Source: Chitinophaga ginsengisoli
GTDB taxonomy: Bacteria; Bacteroidota; Bacteroidia; Chitinophagales; Chitinophagaceae
Length of the DNA: 64,000 nt
Direction of reading: 5' to 3'
Assembly (NCBI RefSeq): GCF_003014595.1
Contig: NZ_PYGK01000010.1
Span: 124,001 to 188,000, forward strand
The notes below the pieces were generated by a model. The model had not been told where the DNA came from and did not search any database. It was given only the letters and a program-made list of their open reading frames with translations. Within the stretch, counting starts at the first letter, position 1; each line of letters opens with the position of its first letter. Below, in pieces: positions 16,231 through 25,398 of the stretch. Made by a program: the position numbers and the translations under genes.

Positions 16231-17280
16231 TTAGATGATCAGCATGGCATCGCCATAGCTGAAGAAACGGTATTTTTCTTTGATTGCCTGCTGGTAAGCT
16301 TCCATTACCAGATCATAACCTGCAAATGCGCAAACCATGATCAGTAGACTTGTCTTAGGCAGGTGGAAGTTGGTAACCAGTGCATTCGGAATAGCGAAAT
16401 CGTAAGGAGGGTGAATGAACGTGTTCGTCCATCCTTCTGCTGCTTTCAGCAGGTTCTGCGCAGTTACGGAAGATTCTACCGCTCTTACGGTAGTGGTACC
16501 GATAGCACAAACCTTCCGGTTTTCTTCTTTCGCTTTGTTGACAATCTTAACAGCATACTCGTCGATGTTGAAATACTCAGCATCCATCTTATGCTTGCTC
16601 AGGTCTTCCACCTCAATCGGACGGAAAGTACCCAAACCGGTGTGCAGGGTTACTTCTGCAAATTTAACACCCTTGATCTCCAGACGTTTGATCAGCTCGC
16701 GGCTAAAGTGCAGACCAGCAGTTGGTGCTGCTACGGCGCCTTCGTACTTAGCATATACGGTCTGATAACGTTCCTTATCCTCATCTTCCGGCTTACGTTT
16801 GATGTACTTAGGCAGTGGCGTTTCACCCAGGGTGTCGAGCACCTGCTTGAACTCATCGTCATTACCTTCGAACAGGAAACGGATAGTACGGCCACGGGAA
16901 GTGGTGTTATCAATTACCTCTGCTACCAGCGATTCGTCATCGCCAAAGTATAATTTATTACCTACCCTTATCTTACGGGCAGGATCTACTATTACATCCC
17001 ATAGGCGGTTCTGCTTGTTCAGCTCACGCAACAGGAAAACCTCAATCTTTGCACCGGTTTTTTCCTTACGGCCATAAAGACGTGCAGGGAATACCTTGGT
17101 GTTGTTCACCACCATGACATCCTTATCGTTGAAGTAGTTGATAATATCACGGAAAACTTTGTGCTCAATTTTTCCGGTGGCACGGTTTACCACCATCAAA
17201 CGTGCTTCATCTCTTGTTTTGGAAGGGTGCTGTGCAATCAGATTTAAAGGAAGATCGAATCTAAACTGTGATAGTTTCAT
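16231..17280 (-). CDS. queA: S-adenosylmethionine:tRNA ribosyltransferase-isomerase
   Basis: 349 residues. MKLSQFRFDLPLNLIAQHP, DVMVVNNTKVFPARL, AAPTAGLHFS, VTLHTGLGTFRP and TNFHLPKTSLLIMV are QueA signatures. It transfers the ribosyl part of SAM to preQ1 in tRNA, making epoxyqueuosine. No other queuosine gene is in the window. Confidence 0.97.
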   Translation of the reverse strand: MKLSQFRFDLPLNLIAQHPSKTRDEARLMVVNRATGKIEHKVFRDIINYFNDKDVMVVNNTKVFPARLYGRKEKTGAKIEVFLLRELNKQNRLWDVIVDPARKIRVGNKLYFGDDESLVAEVIDNTTSRGRTIRFLFEGNDDEFKQVLDTLGETPLPKYIKRKPEDEDKERYQTVYAKYEGAVAAPTAGLHFSRELIKRLEIKGVKFAEVTLHTGLGTFRPIEVEDLSKHKMDAEYFNIDEYAVKIVNKAKEENRKVCAIGTTTVRAVESSVTAQNLLKAAEGWTNTFIHPPYDFAIPNALVTNFHLPKTSLLIMVCAFAGYDLVMEAYQQAIKEKYRFFSYGDAMLII

Positions 17281-17371
17281 ATTACGGTATGAATAAATTT
17301 AAAGGCTGCAAAGGTATTGATTATTATACAATCTATCAAAAATGATTATAGTAAGATTGTCATTCACAAGT

Positions 17372-19120
17372 TTATACATAAATATTTTTAGGTATAGAAT
17401 TAATTAGCTGCTTTGTATATGCACTCTGCGGATTTTCATAGACCTCAGCAGCCGGACCCGCTTCTTCAATTCGCCCCCTGTTCATCACCATCATCCGGTC
17501 GCTGATAAAACGTACGACCGACAGGTCGTGAGAGATAAAGATACTGGTAAATCCGAACTCTTCCCTCAATTGCATCAGCAAATTCAGCACCTGGGCCTGT
17601 ATACTGACGTCTAAAGCAGCAACAGACTCGTCGCAGATGATAAAGGAAGGGTTCAGTGCCAGGGCCCGGGCAATCACAATACGCTGCCGCTGCCCTCCGG
17701 AGAACTCATGCGGATACCGGTCATAATGTTCCGGCAGCAGGTTCACCTTTTCCAGCAACTCCTTTACCTTTTCCCGGCGACTGACCTCATTACCATATAA
17801 GCCATGCACTTTCATGGGCTCCTGAATGGCCTGTCCTATGGGCAGACGTGGATTAAGAGACGAATAAGGGTCCTGGAAGATGATCTGAATATCTTTACGC
17901 AGGTCCCGCAGTTCGGCTGCCGGTAAAGTGGTGATGTCTCTCCCTTTGTAGAGAATACTGCCTGATGTTGGTTCTACCAGGCGCAGCAAGGTCCTGCCCA
18001 ATGTGGTTTTACCACAACCGGACTCGCCCACGAGTCCCATCGTCTCCCCTTCCCTGACGTCAAAACTCACACCGTTGACAGCCTTGGTCCAGCTAAGCAC
18101 CTTTCCGAAAATGTTCTTCCTTGCCGGGAACCAGGTATGCAGCTCCTTCACTTCCAGCAAAGCCGGACGCTGTGATAACTGTTGTTCTCTATTGAGGATA
18201 ATATCCTGGGGTACCTCCAGACTATGGACGAATGCTTTTACTTCCTGTGCTTTTTCAACAATATTGCCCTGAGGATCTATCTCCATAAAATCCCGTGTTA
18301 CGGGGAGCCTGAACAGCCGTTTGTCTAATGGCGGCCTGCAGGCCAGCAACCCTTTTGTATAGGGATGCTTCGGATGGGTGAACAATTCCTGCACAGTGCC
18401 CTCTTCTACAATGCGCCCCTTGTACATTACCGCTACCCTGTCGGCTATTTCTGCGATAACGCCCAGGTCGTGCGTAATAAAGATCACGCTCATACCTGTC
18501 TGACGCTGCAGTTCTTTCAGCAGTTCCAGGATGGTCTTCTGAACGGTTACATCCAGGGCAGTAGTAGGTTCGTCGGCTATCAGCAAACGGGGCTGGCAGC
18601 TGATGGCCATTGCTATCATGACCCGTTGTTTTTGTCCACCGGATAGCTGATGGGGATATCTCTCCATCAATAACTCAGGATCCGGCAGGCGGACCTGTTT
18701 GAATAAGGCCAGTGTTTGCAGCCGCGCTGCTTCCTTGTTTAGTTTTTTATGCAGATGCAAGGCTTCCATCACCTGGTAGCCACATTTATGTAGCGGGTTC
18801 AGAGAGGTCATTGGCTCCTGGAAGATCATGGCGATTTCATTACCCCGCCAGGAACGCAGCTCTGGTTCAGACAGACGGACAATATCCTGCACAGGCACCT
18901 TACTCCCTCTCAACTGATACAGCAGGTTCCCCCCGGTTATCTTACCGGGATGTTGCAGCAGGCGCATAAGCGATAATGCGGTTACGGATTTCCCCGAACC
19001 GGATTCACCTACAATGCCTACGATCTCACCCGGCATAATGTCCAGTGAAATATCATTGACAGCCTTTACGCTGCCAAAAGAAACCGTCAGATGCCGGATA
19101 GATAATAATGGTTGCTGCAT
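17372..19120 (-). CDS. Peptide-type ABC transporter, two fused ATPase domains
   Basis: 582 residues with two complete nucleotide-binding domains, like a DppD-DppF or YejF fusion. First domain: Walker A GESGSGKS at about 38, signature LSGGQKQRV, Walker B LLIADEP. Second domain: Walker A GESGCGKT at about 368, signature FSGGQRQRI, and FIICDES. The oligopeptide-family extension HPKHPYTKGLLAC follows domain 1. It should power uptake or export of peptides, but no permease or binding protein is adjacent, which is common for Bacteroidota. Its start lies 15 bp after the amn stop on the same strand, so the two are probably cotranscribed. Confidence 0.94.
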   Translation of the reverse strand: MQQPLLSIRHLTVSFGSVKAVNDISLDIMPGEIVGIVGESGSGKSVTALSLMRLLQHPGKITGGNLLYQLRGSKVPVQDIVRLSEPELRSWRGNEIAMIFQEPMTSLNPLHKCGYQVMEALHLHKKLNKEAARLQTLALFKQVRLPDPELLMERYPHQLSGGQKQRVMIAMAISCQPRLLIADEPTTALDVTVQKTILELLKELQRQTGMSVIFITHDLGVIAEIADRVAVMYKGRIVEEGTVQELFTHPKHPYTKGLLACRPPLDKRLFRLPVTRDFMEIDPQGNIVEKAQEVKAFVHSLEVPQDIILNREQQLSQRPALLEVKELHTWFPARKNIFGKVLSWTKAVNGVSFDVREGETMGLVGESGCGKTTLGRTLLRLVEPTSGSILYKGRDITTLPAAELRDLRKDIQIIFQDPYSSLNPRLPIGQAIQEPMKVHGLYGNEVSRREKVKELLEKVNLLPEHYDRYPHEFSGGQRQRIVIARALALNPSFIICDESVAALDVSIQAQVLNLLMQLREEFGFTSIFISHDLSVVRFISDRMMVMNRGRIEEAGPAAEVYENPQSAYTKQLINSIPKNIYV

Positions 19121-19135
19121 ATTGAGAAAACGGTG

Positions 19136-19906
19136 TTAGAACCGGAGGTGCTTCACTGTCTGGTGACTGTTAATCAGATTCTTCAGGGAATCAATGCCAA
19201 TCCGGATATGTCTCTCCACATATTCGGTGGTCACTTTCCTGTCGCTTTCTTCTGTTTTTACTCCTTCAGGGATCATTGGCTGGTCGGATACCAGTAATAA
19301 GGCGCCGGTAGGGATCTTGTTGAAGAAGCCGACAGAAAAGATGGTGGCTGTTTCCATATCTATGGCCATTGCCCTGATCTTTTCAAGATAACGCTTGAAC
19401 TCCACATCATGTTCCCACACCCTGCGGTTGGTACTGTAGCAGGTACCCGTCCAGTAATCACAACCGTATTCGCGGATGGTGGTGGAAATTACTTTCTGGA
19501 GGGCGAAAGACGGCAGGGCCGGCACTTCGGCAGGGAAATAGTCATTGGAAGTACCCTCCCCTCTTATGGCTGCGATAGGGAGTATCAGGTCACCAATGCT
19601 GTTCTTTTTCTTCAGTCCACCGCATTTACCAAGGAACAATACAGCTTTCGGATGGATAGCACTGAGGAGGTCCATTACTGTTGCCGCACTGGGGCTTCCC
19701 ATACCAAAGTTGATAATAGTGATATCATCTGCAGTAGCACATTGCATGGGTCTTCCGACACCTATAATTTCTGTATTGTGCCATTCAGCGAAATAAGTGA
19801 GGTAATTACTAAAGTTGGTGAGCAGGATGTGGGAGCCAAAGTTCTCCAGCTTTTCTCCTGTGTAGCGCGGGAGCCAGTTAGCTACAATGTCTTCTTTTGT
19901 CTTCAT
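19136..19906 (-). CDS. amn: AMP nucleosidase
   Basis: 256 residues, matching the short Bacteroidota form, which lacks the N-terminal regulatory domain of the E. coli enzyme. The nucleoside-phosphorylase fold shows IINFGMGSPSAATVMDLL, FLGKCGGL, the purine-side YFPAEVPALPSF and the catalytic AIDMETATIFSVGF. It hydrolyses AMP to adenine and ribose 5-phosphate. The ABC transporter gene follows 15 bp downstream on the same strand. Confidence 0.95.
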   Translation of the reverse strand: MKTKEDIVANWLPRYTGEKLENFGSHILLTNFSNYLTYFAEWHNTEIIGVGRPMQCATADDITIINFGMGSPSAATVMDLLSAIHPKAVLFLGKCGGLKKKNSIGDLILPIAAIRGEGTSNDYFPAEVPALPSFALQKVISTTIREYGCDYWTGTCYSTNRRVWEHDVEFKRYLEKIRAMAIDMETATIFSVGFFNKIPTGALLLVSDQPMIPEGVKTEESDRKVTTEYVERHIRIGIDSLKNLINSHQTVKHLRF

Positions 19907-20009
19907 AGCCTTTTGGCAAACGAATATACGGAAAAATCTCCGATCTCAGGCCCTTCCGGTAGTGTTAATCATGTGTTACGTCTTGCATTAGTAAAGGGCA
20001 TCTATCAGT

Positions 20010-20017
20010 TATCTTTG
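20010..20017 (+). promoter_or_regulatory. -7 box TATCTTTG immediately before the HsdR-N-like gene
   Basis: An exact TAnnTTTG match ends 4 bases before the ATG at 20022. A TTG lies 24 bp upstream, slightly far. If this is the promoter, the transcript would be leaderless or nearly so. Confidence 0.5.
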
Positions 20018-20021
20018 TGGT

Positions 20022-20465
20022 ATGATCGCTATTGAGTTTCCCGCACCGGATTTCAAAATTGTACAGGAGAATGGTAAAACGCTCATTTTTGACCGTTTCC
20101 GTAAAAAGCATGTGGTATTGACTCCGGAGGAATGGGTACGGCAGAACTTTCTTAATTACCTGGTGAGCATCCTTGGATATCCTGCTTCGCTGATCGGTAT
20201 AGAGAAGGAAATATACCTGGGGGAACTCCGGAAGCGATGTGATATTGTCGTTTATAATAGAGATATGCAGCCCTGGATGATCGTGGAGTGTAAGGAGATG
20301 GACGTGCCACTTACCCAAAGCACGCTGGAGCAGATCGTCCGTTACCATATGGTACTGCCAACGGCTTACCTGGTCATCACCAACGGGGTAAACACCTTCT
20401 GTTGCCAACATATGATAGATGCACAACAATGGCAATTCATAGCACAGTTACCTGCTCATTTGTGA
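20022..20465 (+). CDS. Stand-alone type I restriction HsdR N-terminal-like protein
   Basis: 147 residues. The pattern resembles the HSDR_N_2 family, a PD-(D/E)XK nuclease fold: Asp74 in KRCDIVVY, then Glu89 and Lys91 in VECKE, followed by Q(S)TLEQIVRYH, where Gln/Tyr are typical. No helicase or translocase part follows and no hsdM or hsdS is nearby, so this is not a restriction enzyme by itself. Similar solitary proteins are common in Bacteroidota with unknown roles. A strong terminator lies about 170 bp downstream, facing both this gene and gdhA. Confidence 0.82.
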   Translation: MIAIEFPAPDFKIVQENGKTLIFDRFRKKHVVLTPEEWVRQNFLNYLVSILGYPASLIGIEKEIYLGELRKRCDIVVYNRDMQPWMIVECKEMDVPLTQSTLEQIVRYHMVLPTAYLVITNGVNTFCCQHMIDAQQWQFIAQLPAHL

Positions 20466-20557
20466 TATTATTTTAACATGGCTTGTTTTTAATGGCCTGT
20501 TACTTGGGGATGATCTGGTTAAACCCAGTACTATCGCCCTTGTATACATGAAGTAAG

Positions 20558-20601
20558 GGTGGACTTAAGGTGGAGATGAGGTGGACTTGAGTTGGACTTA
20601 A
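20558..20601. repeat. Four tandem 11-bp degenerate repeats (GGTGGACTTAA type)
   Basis: Four consecutive 11-bp units run from 20558: GGTGGACTTAA, GGTGGAGATGA, GGTGGACTTGA, GTTGGACTTAA. An array with the same 11-bp period but other sequence lies at 61697-61740 and is followed by TTGGACTTG. Function unknown. Confidence 0.75.
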
Positions 20602-20633
20602 TATCAGAACAAAATAGAGAAAATGATATAAAG

Positions 20634-20666
20634 AGAGGGTGTACCCTGCAAAGATACACCCTCTTT
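20634..20666. terminator. Intrinsic terminator between HsdR-N-like and gdhA genes
   Basis: AGAGGGTGTA pairs with TACACCCTCT across an 11-base loop, followed by TTTT. It sits 26 bp beyond the gdhA stop and could serve both convergent genes. Confidence 0.8.
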
Positions 20667-20692
20667 TGTAAACTTTTATATTGATATACATA

Positions 20693-22111
20693 TCAAGGGA
20701 AAATACCTAACTGGTCGTAAGCAGCTCCCACTTTATCGATAGCACATACGTATGCGGCGGTACGCATATCGTGAATATCAGGGTGATTGACCATGATAGT
20801 CCGCACTTCATGCAGTGCAGCATGCATGGTTTCTTCCAGACCGGAATACACCAGATCAACTTCATCTGCACCGTGTGCAATAAATTTCCTTTCTCTTTCT
20901 GATACTTTTTTTCCGGTGAGGTCTTCGATCACACCCAGGATGTGGATATTCATATTCTCATCGAAGCGTTTTCCCAGACGGCCATAACGCACGTGGCTGA
21001 GGTTTTTCAACCATTCGAAGTAAGAAACGGTCACACCGCCGGCGTTGAGGAACATGTCAGGTACTACGATAACACCTTTCTTGTTCAGGATCTCATCTGC
21101 TTCCGGAGTGATAGGGCCGTTAGCACCTTCACCGATTATTTTAGCCTTGATACGTGGAGCGTTCTCTTTGTGGATCACGTTCTCCAGCGCTGCTGGTATC
21201 AGGATATCACAATCCATTTCCAGGCCTTCTCCATTTGCTGCCAGTGTTTTTGCACCCGGGAAGTTAACAATGGAACCTGTTTCAGCCCTGTGTTTCAGCA
21301 CGGCATCAGGATCCAGGCCTTTTTCGCTGTACAATGCGCCATCCCATTCTATCAGGCCTACGATGATAGCACCTGCTTCATGAAAATATTTAGCAGCATG
21401 GTAACCCACATTACCCATACCCTGTACGATCACTCTTTTACCGATGATACCCGGTTCGAGACCGATACGGCTCATATCTTCCTTGATGTTGCAGAGTTCC
21501 TGCAAACCAAAGAATACGCCAAGACCGGTAGCTTCTTTACGGCCACGTACACCGCCCTGGGAAACCGGTTTACCGGTTACGCAACCGTAACCGTCTACTT
21601 CGCCCGGACGGAGGCTCATGTAAGTATCCAGGATCCAGCTCATTTCCCTTTCACCGGTACCATAGTCAGGGGCAGGAACATCCACTCCGGGTCCGATGAA
21701 ATTCTTCTTTACCAGTTCCGCGGTGTAACGGCGGGTAATGTTTTCCAACTGGAATGGGGAATAGTTACGTGGATTGATCTTGATACCTCCTTTGGCGCCG
21801 CCAAAAGGAACGTTTACGATAGCGCATTTGTAGGTCATGAGCGCAGCGAGCGCCATTACCTCATCCTGGTTAACGGCATCGCTGAAACGGATACCACCTT
21901 TACAGGGCAGTTTGTGGTGTGAGTGTTGAACGCGGTAGGCTTCTATTACTTCGATCTTGTCCCCAATGCGTACCGGGAATTTAATCTGGTACACAGCATT
22001 GCAGGCCTTGATCTGTTCAAGAATCCCGTTTTCCCATTTCGTGAATTTTGCGGCTTTGTCAAAACTTCTTTCTACGCTCTTAAAGAAGTCATAATGTTGC
22101 TCTTGCGCCAT
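20693..22111 (-). CDS. Glu/Leu/Phe/Val dehydrogenase family protein, probably glutamate dehydrogenase
   Basis: 472 residues. The catalytic and substrate residues lie in KGGIRF, MTYKCAIVNVPFGGAKGGI and GPGVDVPAPDYGTGEREMSW; the nucleotide-binding domain has VIVQGMGNVGYHAA. The length and the PAPDYGT segment fit NAD(P)-dependent glutamate dehydrogenase, which links 2-oxoglutarate and ammonia to glutamate. A leucine or phenylalanine dehydrogenase would usually be shorter. Stands alone, downstream of the ccm genes on the same strand. Confidence 0.93.
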   Translation of the reverse strand: MAQEQHYDFFKSVERSFDKAAKFTKWENGILEQIKACNAVYQIKFPVRIGDKIEVIEAYRVQHSHHKLPCKGGIRFSDAVNQDEVMALAALMTYKCAIVNVPFGGAKGGIKINPRNYSPFQLENITRRYTAELVKKNFIGPGVDVPAPDYGTGEREMSWILDTYMSLRPGEVDGYGCVTGKPVSQGGVRGRKEATGLGVFFGLQELCNIKEDMSRIGLEPGIIGKRVIVQGMGNVGYHAAKYFHEAGAIIVGLIEWDGALYSEKGLDPDAVLKHRAETGSIVNFPGAKTLAANGEGLEMDCDILIPAALENVIHKENAPRIKAKIIGEGANGPITPEADEILNKKGVIVVPDMFLNAGGVTVSYFEWLKNLSHVRYGRLGKRFDENMNIHILGVIEDLTGKKVSERERKFIAHGADEVDLVYSGLEETMHAALHEVRTIMVNHPDIHDMRTAAYVCAIDKVGAAYDQLGIFP

Positions 22112-22147
22112 AAGACAATTGTTTTGGTAAAATATGTAGAGTTGGAC

Positions 22148-22399
22148 TTATTTGCCGTGGATGCCGTCCCGTCGTTCCAGCCTGGTTATTTTCCGGTCGA
22201 GCGCTATCAAAAAGATCACAATGCCGATAAAGATAATCAGTAGCACTCCTACTATAACATATATCTTGCCATTGCTCCGGAAAAATTCGTTTACAGGCCC
22301 TGTCTCCGTATTCTGATTCTGGTTTTCCTGCGCATTAGCGAAAAGAGAAACGAGTAACAGTAAGCAGGTACAGCAGAAAGAAAACGCTTTGTTGATCAT
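22148..22399 (-). CDS. CcmD-like small membrane protein
   Basis: 83 residues. A signal peptide (to about residue 23, LFANA) is followed by an Asn/Gln-rich linker and one membrane helix (about 47-67), then a basic tail KITRLERRDG. Its ATG overlaps the ccmC stop by 4 bases, so they are translationally coupled. Small single-helix CcmD proteins stabilise the CcmABC haem-release complex. The signal peptide plus helix form is typical of Bacteroidota CcmD-like proteins. The family call rests partly on position. Confidence 0.75.
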   Translation of the reverse strand: MINKAFSFCCTCLLLLVSLFANAQENQNQNTETGPVNEFFRSNGKIYVIVGVLLIIFIGIVIFLIALDRKITRLERRDGIHGK

Positions 22400-23067
22400 T
22401 TAAAAATATTTTTTAGCTCTAGTTTTTTATACCGTACAAACAGGGTATAGATCCATACACTCAACAAGACCCAACCAATGAATGCCGGGTATAATACCAT
22501 TCTCATATGGTCGTCGGTGTCACTGGATGCAAATCCAGGCGTGGTGGCGCTTCCGGGATGAAGGGAATCCACCATACGTGGGATGATATACGTTAAGGGA
22601 ATCAACAAAGCGAATGCGAAAACGTTAAATACGGCTGAGATCCTGGCGCGTTTGTCAATGTCAGGGATGGACAGACGCAGTACGAGATAAGCCATATAGA
22701 TCATGAGTGCCACAGCGGTCAGCATCTGTTTGGGATCGCTGGTAAAGGAGCCTCCCCATGTGTAGGTAGCCCATAGTGTACCTGTTGCGAAACCCAGAAT
22801 ACCATAAAACACGCCTACATTGGCTGCTGCGCTGGCATATACATCTCTGCGGAGGTCGTATTTAGAAAGATAGAGAACGGAATTGACTACGGAGATCGTA
22901 AACATGGTGTACATGCACATCCACATAGGAACGTGAAAGAAGAGGCCGCGGGAAGACTGCCCGTTTGTGCCGATAATCGGTATTTCAATTGTAAATCCCG
23001 CTATGATTACATAGACAAGGAGTAATACCGCTAGAGCTTTCCACCAATGCTTTGCCATTTGAACCAA
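22396..23067 (-). CDS. ccmC: Cytochrome c biogenesis protein CcmC/CcsA family
   Basis: 223 residues with six hydrophobic segments. The tryptophan-rich haem-handling motif appears as GTLWATYTWGGSFTSDPKQ, and conserved periplasmic histidines are in GLFFHVPMW and SLHPG. CcmC presents haem to the chaperone CcmE. It lies between ccmB and the CcmD-like gene on one strand. ccmE and ccmF are not in the window. Confidence 0.93.
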   Translation of the reverse strand: MVQMAKHWWKALAVLLLVYVIIAGFTIEIPIIGTNGQSSRGLFFHVPMWMCMYTMFTISVVNSVLYLSKYDLRRDVYASAAANVGVFYGILGFATGTLWATYTWGGSFTSDPKQMLTAVALMIYMAYLVLRLSIPDIDKRARISAVFNVFAFALLIPLTYIIPRMVDSLHPGSATTPGFASSDTDDHMRMVLYPAFIGWVLLSVWIYTLFVRYKKLELKNIFK

Positions 23068-23148
23068 CTATATTGTGGGCAAACCTACACGTTTTATCAC
23101 TAATCACAAAATTCAGTAACCTGTTTCCCGTCATCCGGGCTCAGGTTG

Positions 23149-23814
23149 TTAATCTTTCCATAAAAATGGGAATAAAACCAGCGACAGGGCAATGATCAGG
23201 ATGTCCATGCTTCCTAACATAAGGAACATTTTGGGCAATCCTGGCTGGTATACTGTGATGAAAGAAGACTTGGCGATATTAGACAGCAGCATGAGCAGGG
23301 GCAGCATGATCGGGAACCCCATAATAGCCATCAATGCGGCATTCTGGTTGGCCTGGGCCGCAATAGCCGCCAGCATGGTAAAAAGCAGGGACAGACTGAT
23401 ACCGCCCAACAGGCATATTCCTGTAAAATACAGGAAACTGGTAACCGGATTGCCCAGGAACATCATACAACACACGATCGTGATCAGTGTCATGACGGAC
23501 ATCAATATAACATTGTAGATCAATTTGGCCACTATAAAGCTGCGGGGATGTACGAGGGAATAGAAATACAGGAGACGGCCCCTGTTTTCCTGCAGGAAGC
23601 TTTTGGCAACGGCATTAACGGCCACGAACAGCTGCACCACCCAGAAAAGTGCATTCCAAAGCTTTTCCTCCGGCTTATTGATCATCAGGTTAATCACAAA
23701 TACGGTAGATATAATATATAAGAGGATACCGTAAAAGGCATACTTCTGCCTCAATTCCAGCAGTATGTCCTTTTTTACCAGGGTGATTGTTTGTCTGAAA
23801 GGGCTAGATTTCAT
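23149..23814 (-). CDS. ccmB: Haem exporter membrane protein CcmB
   Basis: 221 residues with six predicted membrane helices. LVKKDILLELRQKYAFYGILLY, the LFWVVQLFVAVNAVAKSF segment and the late GFPIMLPLLML match CcmB, the permease of the CcmAB ABC complex in system I cytochrome c maturation. It is first of the ccmB-ccmC-ccmD-like group, with 81 bp before ccmC. The ATPase CcmA is not adjacent. It diverges from accC with only 39 bp between starts. Confidence 0.92.
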   Translation of the reverse strand: MKSSPFRQTITLVKKDILLELRQKYAFYGILLYIISTVFVINLMINKPEEKLWNALFWVVQLFVAVNAVAKSFLQENRGRLLYFYSLVHPRSFIVAKLIYNVILMSVMTLITIVCCMMFLGNPVTSFLYFTGICLLGGISLSLLFTMLAAIAAQANQNAALMAIMGFPIMLPLLMLLSNIAKSSFITVYQPGLPKMFLMLGSMDILIIALSLVLFPFLWKD

Positions 23815-23853
23815 GTTGGCGCAAAGATAGGAGAATCACTTATATTCGCTTCC

Positions 23854-25338
23854 ATGAAAAAAATACTGGTAGCCAACCGTGGTGAGATTGCACTGCGCAT
23901 TATGCGATCAGCCAGGGAAATGGGCATCGCAACAGTAGCCGTATATTCCGAGGCCGACCGTGCTATGCCATTTGTACAATATGCAGATGAAGCGGTGTGT
24001 ATAGGCCCGGCCCCCTCCAACCAATCCTATCTGCTGACAGATAAGATCATGGGCGCTGCCCGGCAGACCGGGGCAGACGCTATCCATCCCGGATATGGTT
24101 TTCTCAGTGAGAATGCCCGTTTTGCACAGGCGGTAAAAGATGCCGGCCTTACCTTTATTGGTCCCAGCCCCTCCTCCATTGAGGTAATGGGTAGCAAGCT
24201 GGCGGCTAAACAGGCAGCCCAGCGGTTTGGCGTTCCCATGGTACCCGGTACTGAAACGCCCTTGCGCAGTATCGATGAGGCCAGGGAAGTGGTAAAAAAG
24301 ACCGGATTCCCCATCCTGATCAAGGCTTCCGCCGGTGGTGGAGGTAAGGGGATGCGGGTGGTCAACCATGCCGATGAGCTGGAAGAACAAGTCAGACTGG
24401 CCAAAAGTGAGGCCATGAGTGCATTTGGAGATGATGCGGTATTCATTGAGAAGTATGTAGGCGCGCCCCGGCATATCGAGATCCAGGTACTGGGCGATCA
24501 GCACGGCAATTATGTTTATCTGTTTGAGCGTGAGTGCTCTATACAGAGACGGCACCAGAAACTGATCGAGGAGGCGCCCTCCTCCTGCCTGACACCCGAC
24601 ATCCGGGAAGCAATGGGTAAATGTGCACTGGATGTAGCCCGCGCCTGCCAGTATTATGGGGCCGGCACCGTTGAGTTCCTCGTAGACGAAAATCTGCAGT
24701 TTTATTTCCTGGAAATGAATACCCGCCTGCAGGTGGAACACCCTGTTACGGAAATGATCACAGGGCTGGACCTGGTAAAAGAGCAGATCCGGGTGGCCAG
24801 GGGCGAAAAGCTCGCCTTTAGTCAGGCCGACCTTAAAATAAACGGACACGCCATCGAACTGCGCATCTGTGCGGAAGATCCGGCCAATAACTTCTTACCT
24901 GACACGGGTACACTCACCACCTATGTGCGTCCGCAGGGTTATGGCATTCGCGTAGATGACGGTTATGAGCAGGGAATGGACATCCCCATCTATTATGATC
25001 CTATGATCTCCAAACTGATAGCCTGGGGAGTCGACCGGGAAGAAGCCAGGGAACGGCTGCTGCGTGCTATCAGTGAATACCATGTAAAAGGCATCCGTAC
25101 TACGCTGCCATTCGGCAGCTGGGCGCTGCAACAGCCCGCATTTATTAATGGCGCTTTTGACACTAATTTTATCGGGAAGTATTTTACCCCGCAATCGCTG
25201 GACCATTCGGACCCTGAAGCGGCAAAAGCCGCGGCCATACTGGCCGTACAGGTATGGCAGGACCAGCAACGCAGGGATAAACAGCAACCTGTGAACCTGC
25301 AGCAAAAACTTTGGAAGAACAGAAAATTGTTAAGATAA
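23854..25338 (+). CDS. accC: Biotin carboxylase
   Basis: 494 residues from the ATG at 23854 (MKKILVANRGEIALRI). The frame runs back to a TTG at 23791, which would overlap ccmB, so the ATG is preferred. The ATP-grasp lid KASAGGGGKGMRVV, ECSIQRRHQKLIEEAPS, EMNTRLQVEHPVTEMI and PLISK-like PMISKLIAWG motifs identify the biotin carboxylase subunit. It carboxylates biotin on a carrier protein. No biotin carrier (accB) is adjacent, so it may serve acetyl-CoA carboxylase or another acyl-CoA carboxylase. The C-terminal 40 residues are Gln-rich and poorly conserved. Confidence 0.95.
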   Translation: MKKILVANRGEIALRIMRSAREMGIATVAVYSEADRAMPFVQYADEAVCIGPAPSNQSYLLTDKIMGAARQTGADAIHPGYGFLSENARFAQAVKDAGLTFIGPSPSSIEVMGSKLAAKQAAQRFGVPMVPGTETPLRSIDEAREVVKKTGFPILIKASAGGGGKGMRVVNHADELEEQVRLAKSEAMSAFGDDAVFIEKYVGAPRHIEIQVLGDQHGNYVYLFERECSIQRRHQKLIEEAPSSCLTPDIREAMGKCALDVARACQYYGAGTVEFLVDENLQFYFLEMNTRLQVEHPVTEMITGLDLVKEQIRVARGEKLAFSQADLKINGHAIELRICAEDPANNFLPDTGTLTTYVRPQGYGIRVDDGYEQGMDIPIYYDPMISKLIAWGVDREEARERLLRAISEYHVKGIRTTLPFGSWALQQPAFINGAFDTNFIGKYFTPQSLDHSDPEAAKAAAILAVQVWQDQQRRDKQQPVNLQQKLWKNRKLLR

Positions 25339-25372
25339 TATAAAAGCGCAGTACAGTAACGGTAAAACTGAC

Positions 25373-25380
25373 TAGTTTTG
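25373..25380 (+). promoter_or_regulatory. -7 box TAGTTTTG before the GtrA gene
   Basis: An exact TAnnTTTG match 18 bases before the ATG at 25399. It supports that start over an upstream in-frame start at 25378. No -33 TTG at the usual spacing. Confidence 0.5.
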
Positions 25381-25398
25381 TTGCTGTACAAATATTTT

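Noticed and set aside
20022..20465. Remnant of a complete type I restriction system
   Set aside because: The protein is complete with its own promoter and no hsdM, hsdS or translocase fragments flank it.
20942..21922. 326-codon plus-strand frame inside the glutamate dehydrogenase gene
   Set aside because: Antisense shadow of a well-supported gene; its composition is Phe/Thr/His-rich and no fold is recognisable.
23908..24849. 313-codon minus-strand frame inside accC
   Set aside because: Antisense shadow; biotin carboxylase motifs on the other strand are unbroken.
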